In this document: in pieces, positions 1 to 12,879 of the stretch
Position numbering within the stretch: position 1 is the first letter of the stretch
How the letters are laid out: the number at the start of each line of letters is the position of its first letter
Assembly: GCA_963969495.1 (NCBI GenBank)
Contig: OZ018321.1
Span: 72,418,786-72,482,785, forward strand
Length of the DNA: 64,000 bases
DNA from: Ceratothoa steindachneri
Taxonomy: Eukaryota > Arthropoda > Malacostraca > Isopoda > Cymothoidae
Direction of reading: 5' to 3'
Made by a program: the position numbers and the translations under genes
The notes under the pieces: model-generated
Databases searched by the model: none
Told to the model about the DNA's origin: nothing
What the model saw: the letters and a program-made list of their open reading frames with translations, nothing else

Positions 1-196
1 GTGATGATGATGATTACATAGATATTTGTGTTAAATGAATTCATTATATGTATTATATATTAAGTTTTGATAATTTCAAAACATGTTGGACTCCCTTTTG
101 CTTAATTTCATCAAATAATTACAAAATTCTGACGCTACCTTTCCCCATTCACTTTTAATAATTCATAGTTCTTTTTCATTTGACTTTAGTTCTTCT

Positions 197-430
197 TTAT
201 TGCTTTTCCACTACGCCCCAAAAGTGTTCTCTTGGATTTGGCTCTGGGCTCTGTGGTGGCCACCCCATAAAAGTGGTCCTCATTTCTCTCAAGCAATTCT
301 TGGTGTGGTTGTTTATATAACATGAAACATTGTCCTCTTGAAATACAACTTCATTTCTTGATGAAGGGAAATGAAATTCCCCGAGCTTTTGTCTCCCAAA
401 GGTGGCTGCAGAAGTGGTAAAAAATTGCAA
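197..430 (-). pseudogene. Tc1-type transposase C-terminal fragment
   Basis: A 77-codon open frame carries the second half of a Tc1/mariner DDE catalytic domain. A degenerate FQEDN block holds the second catalytic Asp. It is followed by WPPQSPEPNP and REHFWG, the counterpart of the SPDLNPIEHLW block of Tc1 enzymes. The Asp and the Glu of REHFW are separated by 34 residues, the DD34E spacing of Tc1. The helix-turn-helix region and the first catalytic Asp are absent, and I see no TIRs nearby, so this is a truncated relic. Assignment to Tc1 is from motif order and spacing; exact ends are uncertain. Confidence 0.8.
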
Positions 431-1729
431 AGTTGTTACAAAAATGTTAATTTTTAAGTAATTTTAGTAACATTGAATTAGTTAAATTACATGTAAAAGA
501 ACAATACCATAGTCTTTCTTACATATTTGATAGATATTTTCATCTGAACAGATAACTTTTGACGATCGTTCATGTGTTCAATTTTGTGGTCTCTGGCACA
601 CTGAAGTAGCTGTGAGAATGAATGGTAATTTGTGAGACATTCAAGAATCCCGTTGTTATCCCTTAAGGGTTGTTTGCTCTCATGCGTGAAACCTATCGCA
701 TATGTGTTAGGCTTATCAATAATCTCTCCAGATTAGGTATAATACTTTATTTAGGCTTATGCTCAAACCCATGATACTTCTGCATAGAAGCTGAACTCGA
801 CCCTGTGGTGGAGGGACGTGGGAGAAATTGGGGTGCTCCTACCCTATGTAGTACGGGCAATTGGGCGCTCTAATCGGGTCCCACTACAACTGACAAGTAA
901 CGCTGAAAAAATAAGCATTTTGAAAGACCTTTTTCGGTTTTCTAACTCTTTGCTCATATATAACCCGGGGGGTGGGGGAGGCTAAAAGCAATGCTTCAAT
1001 CAATAAGCAATAAGAATTATTTTATGCCACAAGCCTGAAAGTAATAAAAAGAGGCCTACCAAAAATACCGTAGCTGGTCATAACCGCCTTTTCAACGGGC
1101 TCTCTTTATTTGGGGGGAATTGATGCCAATGACTAGCAAATAAGTTCATTAAAACATGTTTATCTGTTCCTTTGCATGAAAAGTGAAAGTAAATAAAAAA
1201 TGTATTTCTAATTGACAAATGTCGGGATGGGAGAAGTGAAAACGAAGCACCATTAGAGGATCAGGTGTACATGGAGTTCTCATGTGTTCAGAACAGCAAT
1301 GGGAGTTTTAAAATACTCAAAAGTAGTTCATGCCGCTACCATACACGTTATTAAAATATCTCTTTTATAAGTTGCTATTTGATTTAAACTGAGAAGCAAA
1401 AAACAAGATGAGCATCTCCATCAGAAATTTGCAAGGGGAAGAGATATGTATGTTAGTGAAGATCGAGGAAGTGAGATTGTGTGGAAGATATATAAACGCA
1501 TATCCACCTTCTGGTGTTGTGCACTGGAGGGTAAGAAATTCTCAATATGTCAGTGGAAGCATGGTTGCTCATGCTTTACCTGACACTCCCTTGCGTAAGG
1601 TCTTTTAATAAAATGGTAAACATTTCAATATGTGGTTATCTCAATGTTTTTTGTATAATTTCCATGTATGAGTGTGTGTTAGTCTGTTCGTTTAACTGCG
1701 TGTTTTTGTGCGAGCTATACATCCCCATT

Positions 1730-2130
1730 TCCCCGATCTATGCTAGTTCTAACTTGGCTCTAACTCGAAGGAAGAGGGACGTCATCGAAGCGAAGCGTGA
1801 AGCAGCGATTTGGGCCCTGTGTGAAGCCCTTTCTTGAGTCAGCCGGTGATAGAGGCGCGAGACCTGATCCAGAAAATGTCGAAACGGCTTGACGAGGCGA
1901 TTAGGCCCAGCTGTTCGCCCGAACCCTGGCAAAAAGGGCCGCTATTAATGGTCCTCGGCGCCAACCTGTCCATTTCCCTTCCTCTCGACACGATCGCGAA
2001 GCAGAATAAATAATTGAAACACGAAAATCAGGCGGGCAAAAGTCGCGATGGAGGAGAGTAATAATTAAAAGCGAGAAACGGCTGTAATCTGGAGGAGAAG
2101 CCGGGTTGGTCTCTCTTGATAATAAGAGTC
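1730..2130. other. GC-richer patch, possible conserved noncoding element
   Basis: About 400 bp are clearly richer in G+C than the flanks and lack simple-sequence character. The patch has no long frame: the best is 64 codons on the minus strand with no recognisable motif. It contains several TAAT/ATTA cores (near aataaataattg, gtaataattaaaag and ctattaatgg), the type of core bound by homeodomains. Such composition in an AT-rich, transposon-poor stretch can mark a regulatory or structured element. That reading is inference only. Confidence 0.25.
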
Positions 2131-5100
2131 GTCTGTTTGTGTTTAAGTTTGGGTGTGCCTACATGTGTGTGGGCGTTTATTAGATATGCATTGGTTTATT
2201 TGCTTGTGTGTGAATCAATATTTTCATAGCCGTGTGTTTCTGACTTTGTTTTAATTGCGTTGGAGAAAATTGTTCTGTCTCTCTCTCTCTCGACTTAACT
2301 GTTATGTGCGTCCCTGAGTTTGTTTTAATTTCTTTTTACATTCGTATTTATAATTTTTTTTTCCCTTTATTATTTGAAGATTTTCGTTAAGAGTAACTCG
2401 GTGTCTCTTTCTGTTTCTGTTTTCGCTTATTACTTTTCTCATCGTTTTCTCACCATCAGTTAGTTACAAAAGCTGTTTCAATCGGCCTATCCAGTTGTCA
2501 TTTACCTCTCTGTCCCATTTTTTAACTAATCGTCTGTATTGTATATGTGCAGAGAGATCCTTTTAATAACTAGTAATATAAACATGAGGAATGAGGTGAT
2601 TGCGGAGATGTAAAACTATTTTCTAATGTTTAGGCACATTATATCCTTTTTCTGACGAGTCAAGTTTCACTTATATTTTAAACAGTGAAAGCGTATTGGC
2701 TGGTGAAATATAATCAACCGAGAGTTCGTGAACGAAGGGGTTACAACCAACAGTTAATAATGCTGCGGTATGTTTGCTACCGTAACCGTTTTTCGATCGT
2801 GAATGATCAATTTTTTTCAACTATGTTTGCAGTATTAATTCATAAGAATATATTTCCATATTGAAGGGCTCATGTGAATAATCTAAACTAGTCTAATTAA
2901 AATAGAGAGTAGTTACCTGATTATAAAGGTCAATACTCTTTTCCAAAATTGAAGAAATAGTCGTAACTATTGCTGTTAGTTTGCTGATTGTTTCTATTTT
3001 ATTTTATATCGAATATGGCAGACAGCCATTCGTGAATTTTCTCTAGTGTCTTCTTGCCTCGGAGCTCGCAATGATATCCGTGAGGCACGGTACGCGAAGA
3101 CAAAGTCCAGACTGAAAGTGTTCTGAGATAATCCCTGTCAACTTCGAAGTCCAAAGTTTTGTTACATCTTTGCCCGTTGCCATTCGTGGAGTGGTTAACA
3201 TTTTAAGCAAAAGGACTCGGTAGGACATTGCAGCCTTCATTCATAAGAGATAATCGTGCCTAAAGAAGGGTGGACAAGAAATCTCTCTCCTACATAATAA
3301 GTTGTACTTCTCTATCTTCTACACACATTTTCCCTTACTTTATCTTCAACACTTTCTTTACAAATCGCTTGATTCAAACTTTGTGTGAGATGCTCTCGTT
3401 GGTTTTCGATTTGAATTTAATTTGAAAAGACTCAATTGGTTTCCTTTATTTATGTGATGTTCATTATTACCATTCTTTCTTTAATCGAATATAGCCGTCT
3501 TTGCATACTAAACACCATGACCATTTTAAATACACCATGGTAATCCCTTTGCTTGGGCAACCGATATTACCATTCATTATGTCCATAATGGCAGAAGCGC
3601 ACAAATACAACATCCAAAGCCAGGAGTTTTAGACCTCAATGATCACCTATCTGAAATGTCTTTATTTCTTTTCTTCTCTTTATTTTTTTATCTTTTCTGT
3701 TTTCCTTTGTGTGTATTATATCTCTCATCCAACGGCATGCCTCGTTGATGGCTATGGCTGTAGAGTTGGAGGGTCGTAAGTTTATCACATCGCTGGTGTG
3801 TCTACAGCGTCATTTGAGAGTAATTAGGCCCTAGGAGACGGACCAGTTTTTAAAAAGTTCAAACTTGGAAACTTATTTTTCCTGCTCGCTTATGGCCTCA
3901 AATCTTGAAGATGTTTCAACTAATTAATCTGAAGCGTAAAGTTTATAACAATTGTTTTAATCCATTAATAAATTTGGGCTTCCGAGATAGCGACGTATAT
4001 AGGCTTTTCTCTACGGGACACGAAGCGAATTAATTTGACGTGTATATAGCGTTCCTAATAGATAAGTGTTTATTTGTTTGTGGTTGTGATTGTATTAATT
4101 TGTTTGTATTTCTACAAGAAAACATATTTATTCGATGGCTATTTAGACAATTTGCTATGTAAACGAATGTGTATGCCAATTATGTGTTGTGTGGTGTATA
4201 CATTTTTTATGTCAAGTCTGTATGTGTATGAGCAAGCCGTAGTCGCATAAGGTAACCGTCATCAGCATTTGTGGAGAAGACAGGATGAATGGGACAAATT
4301 TAACGTTTCTGTGTTGTTCACCTTTGATCTCTGTGCGCATGTATGTGTACCAGTACGCCTGTCATAAAACGCTAATAATCAGCTTGTAAGATATGTGGTT
4401 AATAGCAGTCATTATCGTATGATAAGTTGCTTTAATTATACAAGTTTGAGACTAGAGAACGTCCACCCCCTCCCCTGCTTTACCCTTCTCCCCTCATTAA
4501 CGGGAGGAAAGGGGAAATTGAGGAGGTAAGATCTTTTAATCGAAACTTTAATTTTTAACTACGGGAAAGAATCGTTTATTTATTTCCCGGTTACGACTTT
4601 TACCTACTCGTATTCGTTTGAAATTCACGATTAGTCTACCCTAGCAGCTATCCAACAAGCTATCTCTTAAGCGAGGAGAGATTAGGGGCAGTAAAGACTT
4701 TTGGAAAGATTAAGTTGTCAGGAAAGATGGTTGAAGGATAATTAAGTTTAAAAAAAAGAGTAAAAAGGAAAAGAGAAAATGAACAGGATTTTAAAATATA
4801 TGATTACTCGCTATATTAAAACGCCACATCAACCTGATGGAGAGACTTGGGCGATCGCAATCATATGGATCCAGACATAGCCCAAACATATCCACAACAA
4901 ACCAGACAATTAAGACAAAATTTATAGAGACATCGAATGCTGGACCTATTTGGATAAACACTTGCAGTTAGTGGACTTGATCGAGGTCGTTAGCCTACCC
5001 GACTAACCATAGCCAAGGTAGCCAGGGTTAACTTTGGTATGCAAACGAACAAATCTTAAAAACATTGGGTAATATCTCTGCTAATTAACTAGTCAAAGTT

Positions 5101-5957
5101 TTCTCCTATTTTTGTCCCATTTTCTATGTAAGGCATAAAAATATTGCACATGTTCTGTTTGTGCTGATTTTTATGAAAGGAAAATTTATATAATGTATAA
5201 TGAATGCGATTTTTGATTACTATTTCTATTATTAGGCTTTGGATTGACCACGTTTACATGATTTCAGATTTTCCTCACCAATCAGAAAAAAAGCATCGTG
5301 ACTAACCTGAGCATTCTATGCGGCCGCATAGAAGAGGTTGTTCTCTTCTACTGCCGTTTTCCGATCATTTACTTATATCTTGTTTTGTCCACTTTCCTCT
5401 CAATTATTTCAAAGAATAAGTAGACTCAAACAAGTATGGCAGTAGTTAATCGCTTTCAAAACCTTTAAAATATATAAATAATAGGTTTTAAATTTGTAAT
5501 TTAACCTGGGCTTGAAAGCTTTGGGTCCTAATCGAGCCTTTCATAACACATGCGTATAAATCAGCGCATAAATTAGTATATAATTTCTTTTTTTCTTTCG
5601 AAACAATTTCTACTCTCTTGAAATCCGTTCTGCGTTTCAACAGGATTAAAGTAGCAATTTTCCTCCCGCTGGTTCAGAGGAGGAAAATTATGTTAGTTCT
5701 TCCCTTCCTTGTAATGGACATTTCCTAATAACTTTTACTGGAATGCGGGTTGCGTAGTAATTCAACAACAAACTTAATGCTTTTAAATTCCCTCAACTAA
5801 TATTTTGGTACTAATGATTAGGGATGAAATTTTAATTTATTAATGTATTTTTTAAGTTAATTAATTACAGCATCAAAGCAATTTTAGGAAAAATATGAAT
5901 GTTGAGTAGTATTTTGAAAGGAGTAATCTAAATATGGGATTTCTTCAGGATATAAAA

Positions 5958-5989
5958 AACTTTAATTTAACTTAGGTTAAATTAAAGTT
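5958..5989. repeat. 32-bp palindrome, 14-bp arms
   Basis: AACTTTAATTTAAC and its exact reverse complement are separated by a 4-nt loop (TTAG). It is AT-rich and not linked to any element boundary I can see. Confidence 0.8.
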
Positions 5990-6085
5990 AGTTATCTTTA
6001 CCCATAAAGTCTGATTAAATGTAAGAACGATTTTTTTTAGCAGTGAATACATCGCGATAAATTATATTTTTCTCCACTCAAAATT

Positions 6086-6120
6086 ATTTTCGAAATTAAA
6101 GCTTAAATAATTTCGAAAAT
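6086..6120. repeat. 35-bp hairpin, 13-bp perfect arms
   Basis: The arm ATTTTCGAAATTA is exactly complementary to TAATTTCGAAAAT across a 9-nt loop. It lies about 100 bp from the palindrome at 5.96 kb. Function unknown; the surrounding AT richness makes chance formation possible. Confidence 0.8.
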
Positions 6121-7343
6121 TTTCTATTTACTTTAATTTGATTTAATGACTAGTTAAGCCTGTAATGCTAATTTTGCAAAATTTTACTCTATTTACTTTG
6201 ATGCTAGATTTAATTAACCTCTAACAATGAATTGGTACTAATTTCTTAATGAACGATCCAAATCTTTCTGTATAAAAACTACTTAGCACTTTTTCGTTAA
6301 ATGAACTACATCTCTAATTTTTCTTATTATTTAATTGCTGAGTGCGAGATAAAAAGATAAATATTTATACGTATATAAATATATTTCGTGTATAAATGCT
6401 TAATATGTTAAATACTAAGCAAAGTTATTTACTTTATATAGTGAAAGATAAAAAAATCCTAAGATAAATGGGTAGAAACACCCAATCGTTGATATCAAGT
6501 GAAAGGGAAGGTAATTTGCCTGGGGCTCTGAGAGACCGTAATACGAAAACCGGTCAGAGATAAAAGAATTCGAAAACTATTTATTTTTTCGCCCCTCGCT
6601 CTTCTTTGAAAGGGGAAAAATGAATTTTAAGCACTTCTTTCTTCGCGGTCGAACTGAAGTTGTCATTTTGCTTCCGTCGGAATATCACAGCACCAATGCT
6701 GCTCTGGGTAACAGGAAATTCAAGATAAGAAATTATGTCGTTCAATAAAACCTGCGTTGGAGAAGCAACGTGTGTACGAAAAACAGAAATATCTCCGTAG
6801 AATACATAATACATGCACTGATGACTACATACATGGGCAGATATAAATTTTATTTTTATGCTCATGTCGTATGAATCAGAAGAAAAGAGATTTATGCATT
6901 CTATCCAGAACTAGAGAACAAGATAAGGTCAGATTTGAGTGAGATGGTGTGACTTATTATAAAGAAGAAAAGGACATTTGCCAAATATTGGGAAGATTGA
7001 ATTGGGAACGAAACTGAGTACGAGGTGAGGGCGATGAACATTAATGGCTCGTATTTGGCAGGGATAAAGGAGAGGAGGAAGATAAGGAAAAATGAAGTTA
7101 AAAGATAAGAAGAAATGGAAGAATGAAAAATAACAGAAATAAAGAAAACTAAGCATGTGCATTTCATAACCTTTAAAAACTACTTAAAAGGAAAACATAA
7201 TAACATTGAATAGTGCAATTGTTAAATATAGGTAAAATCCGGGATTGTCTGTGTGCTAAGCCCATAATAAGTAGAACACGGAGTTTTGTGGGTTGTAGTG
7301 ATTAATTTAATTATTATACTCTATTTTAATTTATTTATTCTTA

Positions 7344-8658
7344 TAATGTTGTAATTTGTTAGCCATTAAAGAATGAAAGTAGAAATAAGTATCATTATAA
7401 AGAACAATATTTTAAATTTATATGATAACTTAGGTAGCCTAGCTTTGCGGTGGATAGCCTCTCCCAGCCTAGGATAGCCTATCTATGCAGATATTAAACA
7501 GTTCTCTTTTATACTCTCAAAAATGGCACAATTAACTCTTGAACAGCACAGGTTTGTCATAGAATTAATGATTCGAAATGGTTCCGTAGTCAATTTTATT
7601 CGTCATTTTCAAGCAAAATATGGTTATTGATTAGACCAAAAGGATGCAGAGAAATTACAAGTTGAATGCACACAGCACTTTTGGTAATTTAATTAAAGGA
7701 AATTCCGGTTGTAAGAAAAGACTGAGGACATAAACGAATATGAACAAGATAAGGTCTTTAATTGATGCCGATGAAACAAAGTCAGTGAGAAAGTTGGCTG
7801 TTGAGACATTTAAATTGAGAAGCTGTGCGAACTATTCTTAGAAAAGATCTGAATTTAAAGCCATACAAAAGTCAATGTCATCAAGAAATCTCGAAGCAAT
7901 ATAAGCAACGAAGTTTATTATTTTGCCTCAGGTTTAAAGAAATGTGCGATGATAAACAATTAGTATTGAATAACATAATTTTCAGTGAGGAATGTCACGT
8001 TTACCCGAAAGACATGCTAAATAAACAGAATTATCGTAAGTGGTCACTAACTAATCTAAATAATCACTTTCAAATACCTTTGCGCTCTGCAAAGATAACA
8101 GTATGGTGTGAATTAAGTGGAAATAAGATTTATGTGACCTATTTATTTGAATACCATGAAACAGGACAATGAAACGCTACCAAATATCACGACGTGATCA
8201 AAAGCATCTGGCCAATAGCACATATTTTGACGGATGGTTTCAGCAAGATAGCGCTACAGTCTATACTCCATGTACATCCATGCCATGGCTCAAGGCTCGA
8301 TTTCCTCAACGACTAATGTCGCATAAGACAAATTTTCCTTGGCCGGCCAGGTCACCTGACTTGTCAACTTTAGACTACTTGGTATGGAATCTTGTAAACG
8401 AAAGACTATTTCGAGCAGCACCGTCTAATAGCGCAGAGTCGAAGAAGGAGTTTCGAGAAATCATTGCATCCATCAATGCCAATATTTTGCAGAATGCCAC
8501 AAGAAATTTTGGCTAATCGTATTGGTAAGTGTATAGAGTCCGGTGGTGGTCATTTCGAATGTTAAAAAGCTAGCAAATAAAATTTCAAATATTGTTCTTT
8601 GTTATATACCTACTTAATTTTACCTTTAAGCTTTAATGGATAAAAAATTACAGCATTA
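7344..8658 (+). mobile_element. DD41D-type mariner-like element, decayed
   Basis: Imperfect TIRs of about 85-90 bp bound the unit. The left end reads TAATGTTGTAATTTGTTAGC and the reverse complement of the right end starts TAATGCTGTAATTTTTTATC. TA dinucleotides flank both ends, the usual Tc1/mariner target duplication. The body holds a broken transposase with D-x41-D spacing between its last two catalytic aspartates. The 1.3-kb length suits a full-length, single-gene element. Just inside the left TIR are AGCCTAG/CCTAGGATAGCC words, similar to those in the DD41D element near 27.4 kb. Confidence 0.8.
7523..8565 (+). pseudogene. Tc1/mariner-superfamily transposase (DD41D), broken
   Basis: The frame opens with ATG and MAQLTLEQHRFVIE, a helix-turn-helix N-terminus typical of the DUF4817-like branch of Tc1/mariner transposases. 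It is interrupted by an early stop (after QAKYGY) and several frameshifts. Recognisable blocks follow: an ILRKDLNLKPY segment, IFSEECHVY where the first catalytic Asp is expected (here Glu-Glu), FQQDSAT with the second Asp, and WPARSPDLSTLDY with the third. The last two aspartates are 41 residues apart. The terminal ESGGGHFEC segment is in a shifted frame and ends in TAA. Several inactivating changes and loss of the first catalytic Asp make it non-functional. Confidence 0.85.
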
Positions 8659-10167
8659 TAAAAAAAGGGGACTGTCGTGGTATTGCAAGGACCGAGTGGT
8701 GGTGTACGTACGTATAGGTTTGTTACGTACTTCAAAAACTCATTGATTTAGATTTCTCTGAGAGTGCTATATTTTATTATTATTATTACGATATTTTGAA
8801 TCTTTGAGGGTTTCTAGGATTTAATTAAATACTACTAAGAAAATAGACCTTTAATTACGACATGAACAAAAAATGAAATCTAACAAAACAAACTACACAG
8901 TTATGAATTAAACGAGTTTAAGTGAGACTTACTAAATTACAAAAATGATTATACAGTAATGGTTGACTCAAAACTCACTTTAATATTAAATGCTAATTGA
9001 CCTTCAAAAAAAAAGATAGTGGAATTTATTTACATTTAAAAACAACTACAAGGGAATCTGGCTGGAGACTGACCTTGGCCTCAATTTTAATGTTGGCGCA
9101 CGAATGTCGTTCACGGGCAGGCGCGTTCCCGGGTTCACAGACACTTCAGATGTTTGTTTGGCTCGGGGATGGGTTTAACTCCACATATGAATTCGGTGCG
9201 TGCGACGGATGGCGTTCTGTACGTTTTTTGGTAAGATGATTTCACCAACGGGACTGGGAAAATATGCTTCTTCCAATCTTCTAGTTAATCTTGAAATAAT
9301 TCGCACTGACAAGCGATGAGGAAACGAGTAAAATCTTTGACGACTGGGGAGTGTTTAAGGGAGTTCACTTTGGGCTATTCCTCAATGGCGAAGACTATCT
9401 CTGGGTTTTGTTGTACACCAGGATAGGCGGTTTCTCTGAGGAGAGATAATTGAGATGGTTTCTCAATACAAGCTAACTTAAAGTTCGGTGTGATCACCAG
9501 GAACTGGCTCAGCATGAGCTTCTTCTGTGTTCCTTTCGTAGTATTGCCGGGCACTTAGCCTGACTTCGTTGTCTCGATTGCAAACTCGATCTTCCTCGTT
9601 CTTCTGCAGTTATCGGCATATATACTTCACCACCCCACTGGTGGTAGGGGACGGAAGGGAAGGGGAGATGAGTTCTTCGTTCTTAATCCTCCTCCTCTCA
9701 CGGTGCTTCTCCGAGCGTCTTTCACTTAGCCCTAAAGGCACCTTCTGGCCAGTGGTGGAGGCTTCTCTAATTTCGTCTATGAAGTGAAATTAAATACCAA
9801 CTCTCAGGGGAAATATAGCCGGTTTAACTAATGTTAGGCTCGCCAGACCCGAAATGTGATGAGTAGTGAAGGTCGTGGTTGTGCGAAGGCCTTTCGGGTT
9901 GTACTCGAGTTGAGGGAAGAGAGGGAAGAGAGGGGGAGGGGTTAAGTAATCGGGTTACTCCACCAAATGGAGGGACGTTGCGTTACCGAACTGTGCCTCT
10001 GTTTTGAGGGTAGGATATTGATTTCCCTACAGGGACATTTTTGTCTGTCATCCGGTATAATTTGCCTCATTTATCGCTTCATGTAGTAATTTTTTCCTTA
10101 TTAACATTACTAGTTCTTAGGGATACTTAAGTATATTAGTGAATCAACGTTGGTTGGATTTGTGTTT
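8659..10167. other. No recognisable gene
   Basis: Open frames are short and match nothing I know. From about 9.05 to 9.95 kb the sequence is more GC-balanced and, on the minus strand, contains a TATATATGCC block. That texture resembles degraded LTR or leader sequence, but I found no paired termini or target duplication. Confidence 0.35.
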
Positions 10168-10776
10168 GAGAGAGAGAGAGAGAGAAAGAGAGAGAGACTG
10201 ACAGGCAGAGAGAGAGGGAGGGAGGGAGAAAGAGAGAAAAACTCAGAGACTATAAGAATAAAAGAGACATAGGTTATGAGAGAGAGAGCACATATGAGAG
10301 ACAGAGGGAGATATTATGTGAAAGAGAGGATTAGAAAGAGGAAGAGGGAAGGAGAGAGTATATAAAGGAGAGATTAGTAGAGAGAAAAGAGAGATGGAGA
10401 GAACATGAGAAAGAGACATTATTAGACAAAAAAAAAGAGATGGAGAGACTATGAGACAGAATGATTGAGAGGAAAAGAGAGAATGAGATCGAGATAAGGA
10501 GAGAGATTATGTAAAAGCGATAGAGAGTATTAGAGAGAGGGAGAGAGTATCAGAGGGAGAGAGAAAATGAAAGAGAGAAAGAAAGAGGGCGAGAGAAAGA
10601 ATATTATAATGGAAAAATTAGAATGAACAGGAAAGAGTGATTATGTGAAAACGAGAGAAGGAAATATAGTATGAAAGAAAGGAAGAGACAGGTAAAGAAA
10701 GGAGGAAAAGAAAGAAAGAGAGAATGAGTGGGAAGAGATAGGTGGATAGGGAAAGAGAGCGAGAGAGAAAATATTA
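10168..10776 (+). repeat. Purine-rich (GA)n-like tract, ~0.6 kb
   Basis: The plus strand is nearly all purine for about 600 bp, dominated by GAGA, GAAA and AGAG words with scattered TATTAT and ATGAG interruptions. It is an expanded, imperfect GA-type satellite. Open frames on the minus strand (rich in Ser, Phe and Leu) are by-products of the composition. Long polypurine/polypyrimidine tracts can adopt H-DNA and bind GAGA-factor-like proteins; whether that happens here is not visible. Confidence 0.9.
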
Positions 10777-12660
10777 AAATGGAAAACCCCAGAGCAAAGA
10801 AAGGCAAGATAAAACCAAAACAACCACAACCAACAAAATCATCGAAAACTACAGCAAACAAACCGAGAAAAACAGAGAACCGAATTACTCGGTTTCGCTG
10901 GAGAGCCAAACAAGGTCGTTTACAAGGTCGTCTCCATAGAGCGAGGAAATAACATCATCCGTCAGAACCGAGGTGATACCGTTGTTGTTGATGTTGATGG
11001 CAAATAGTGCGATAATAAGTAGACTTCACTGCGGGACGCCATCTTCCTGTTCTATTGTTCAGAAGAGGGGTTCCAACACCCATTCGCTGAATCGACGATC
11101 TCATAGCAATTTAGATATTTAAATTTAGAGTCCTTCTCTCGCCCCCATCATGTGAAGCGTTTCCATGATAGCGCATCTCCATGCGATATGACAGGCCATG
11201 TTCCAGATATAAAACAGTGTCATAGTGTTATCTTTAAAAAAAACTAGGTTTACTTTGCAAAAGAGAGATGCCATCTGATGTACAGGAAGAAGGCTTCTAA
11301 CAATTTCTTAATTTCTCTCTCAACTTGAACTCGATGCCGGTTGATAAAATGTGCGGAAAATGGGCGGGGTATTGTAATCTCTCCCGGTTTGGGAAAAAAG
11401 AGTACAATAGCTATTCGATACGTGTCTGGAAAGATTCACTCTATCCAGATCATGTTAAACAAATCTACCAAAAAATGCCGAGCGTCCCTCGACTTGGTAT
11501 AGAGACATGGCATAAGGAACATTTCCAGAACAGGGGCGATGTCTACTCATGAAGTGAGATCGGAACAAAATTCACTGAGCGTAAACCCATCGTTAGAGGA
11601 ATCTACACTTCTGTAGGTAAAGTCCACTCACCGGTCTTCACTCATATCACAACGTTAACTGAAAGCTAGCATAGTAGCAGTCCATCAGGAGTAAGTTGAG
11701 AAAGCCTTAGCGAACGACTCCGCCACGGAAACGAGCTCTGAGATTGTGGTCCAGTTATTCTAGAGAACGTGAGGTGGTTCTATGATTACTTGTCACAAAT
11801 TCCTTTGATTTTCTTCCCTACCTCTGCTAGAAGGGTCTTCCCGTTAAGTTGAAAACAGGTATACACGCCAAGAAGAGTGGTGGGCGTGGTTCAAATCGTA
11901 TCGGAACATAGCCCTAGATCGTCGAAATTCACTAAAAATGAAATTGTTCCGGCAGTGCTTATAGCTCATACAGAAATATTGCTTCTCTTTGAGGGCCGTT
12001 TTACACTCAACCAACCAACAAAGAAACGGACTTCGTGCAAAACGACCAGACCTTCTGGGAATGACCAGAGAAACCGTGAACGGCCTCATAAACCGACCTA
12101 AATTCTTCGACTGGGACAGGAGAAATCATTCATTACCTGAAATACAGAGGAACGCTCCCGCTCCTAGTACCACCGTTGTGGTTTCTCAGGCGACAACGGC
12201 CCAGAAAATGAAATTTCAATGTGAAAGTGGTCACTACCTTAAAGATCATCAGCTACTTCTCTACCAAAATCAGACTTTGCATCAAGGGGGCACAGGGGCA
12301 TATTTGGACAGGAAAATGAAGTGCTTCTCGGGTAGTGATGCACAAACTCATCCACATTCAGAACAACTACCCTAAAATCTTCGATCAATTCGGCAAGGAG
12401 CTGATCCCCGAGATTAATGGTATAGTCTCGCCATAGGGAGTGTCTATGAGGGGAGGGCCATATTTTTTTTTATAACTTACTTTATTTATTTATCGAATCT
12501 ATCTACTTCTTATAGACTGAAGTGCCCCTTGAAACATTTGTCTTCCCTTTATCTGACTCTTGGTATTCGTATTGGCTGAGATTCTTTATTCTTTAAGTTG
12601 GCTGGGTTAGTTCTTGATCTTCGATTTTCTTTTCTTGATGTATCTTTATATTAACTTGCA
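10777..12660. other. Mostly unrecognised, one weak transposase-like segment
   Basis: No convincing gene. The plus-strand frame at 11325-11552 has no family I recognise. Around 11.9-12.4 kb there are faint similarities to a DDE transposase, listed separately. Confidence 0.35.
11877..12420 (+). pseudogene. Possible highly decayed DDE transposase remnant
   Basis: One frame contains ILLLFEGRFTLNQPTKK, which resembles the block around the first catalytic Asp of some IS630/Tc1/mariner transposases (pattern FSDEK-x-FT-x2-Q-P). A second frame downstream has PSTTVVVSQATTAQKMKF, loosely like the following VMVW-GA-T-GK strand. The catalytic Asp itself is not preserved, there are stops in every frame, and I cannot find the FQQD or SPDLNP blocks. 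This is weak, order-based evidence and could be coincidental. Confidence 0.25.
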
Positions 12661-12667
12661 TTTATCT

Positions 12668-12812
12668 TGATGTGATGATTCCTTCCAAATTTTGATCACG
12701 TGATGATTTCTTCTTAATTCCTTGATGACGTGATAATTTCTTCTTAATTCTGGAAGACGTGATGATTTCTCCTTGATTATTGATGACGTGATGATTTCTT
12801 GTTGATTTGATG
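12668..12812 (+). repeat. Minisatellite, ~30-bp unit, about 5 copies
   Basis: Degenerate units of about 27-31 bp follow the pattern GATGACGTGATGATTTCTTC followed by TTAATTC. Each unit carries a (G)ACGTGAT core. Copies differ by several substitutions, so the array is not freshly expanded. Confidence 0.75.
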
Positions 12813-12879
12813 AGTTAGCCCTTGAAATCGTTTTCCTTGATTTCCGTTTTCTTCGTGAATTTTCTTCGTAAAGATTGTG

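Larger units (their letters stand above)
431..7343. other. AT-rich stretch without recognisable gene
   Basis: All open frames here are short (under about 100 codons) and none resembles a known family. The sequence is AT-rich with runs of TAAT/ATTA-type words, short palindromes near 5.96 and 6.09 kb, and one GC-richer patch at about 1.73-2.13 kb. I see no transposase or reverse transcriptase remnants, so this is the longest stretch of the window with little visible transposon content. It could be intergenic or intronic DNA of a host gene outside the window. Confidence 0.5.

Noticed and set aside
10604..10909. Minus-strand Phe/Leu/Ser-rich frame resembling membrane protein
   Set aside because: It reflects the purine tract read on the pyrimidine strand.
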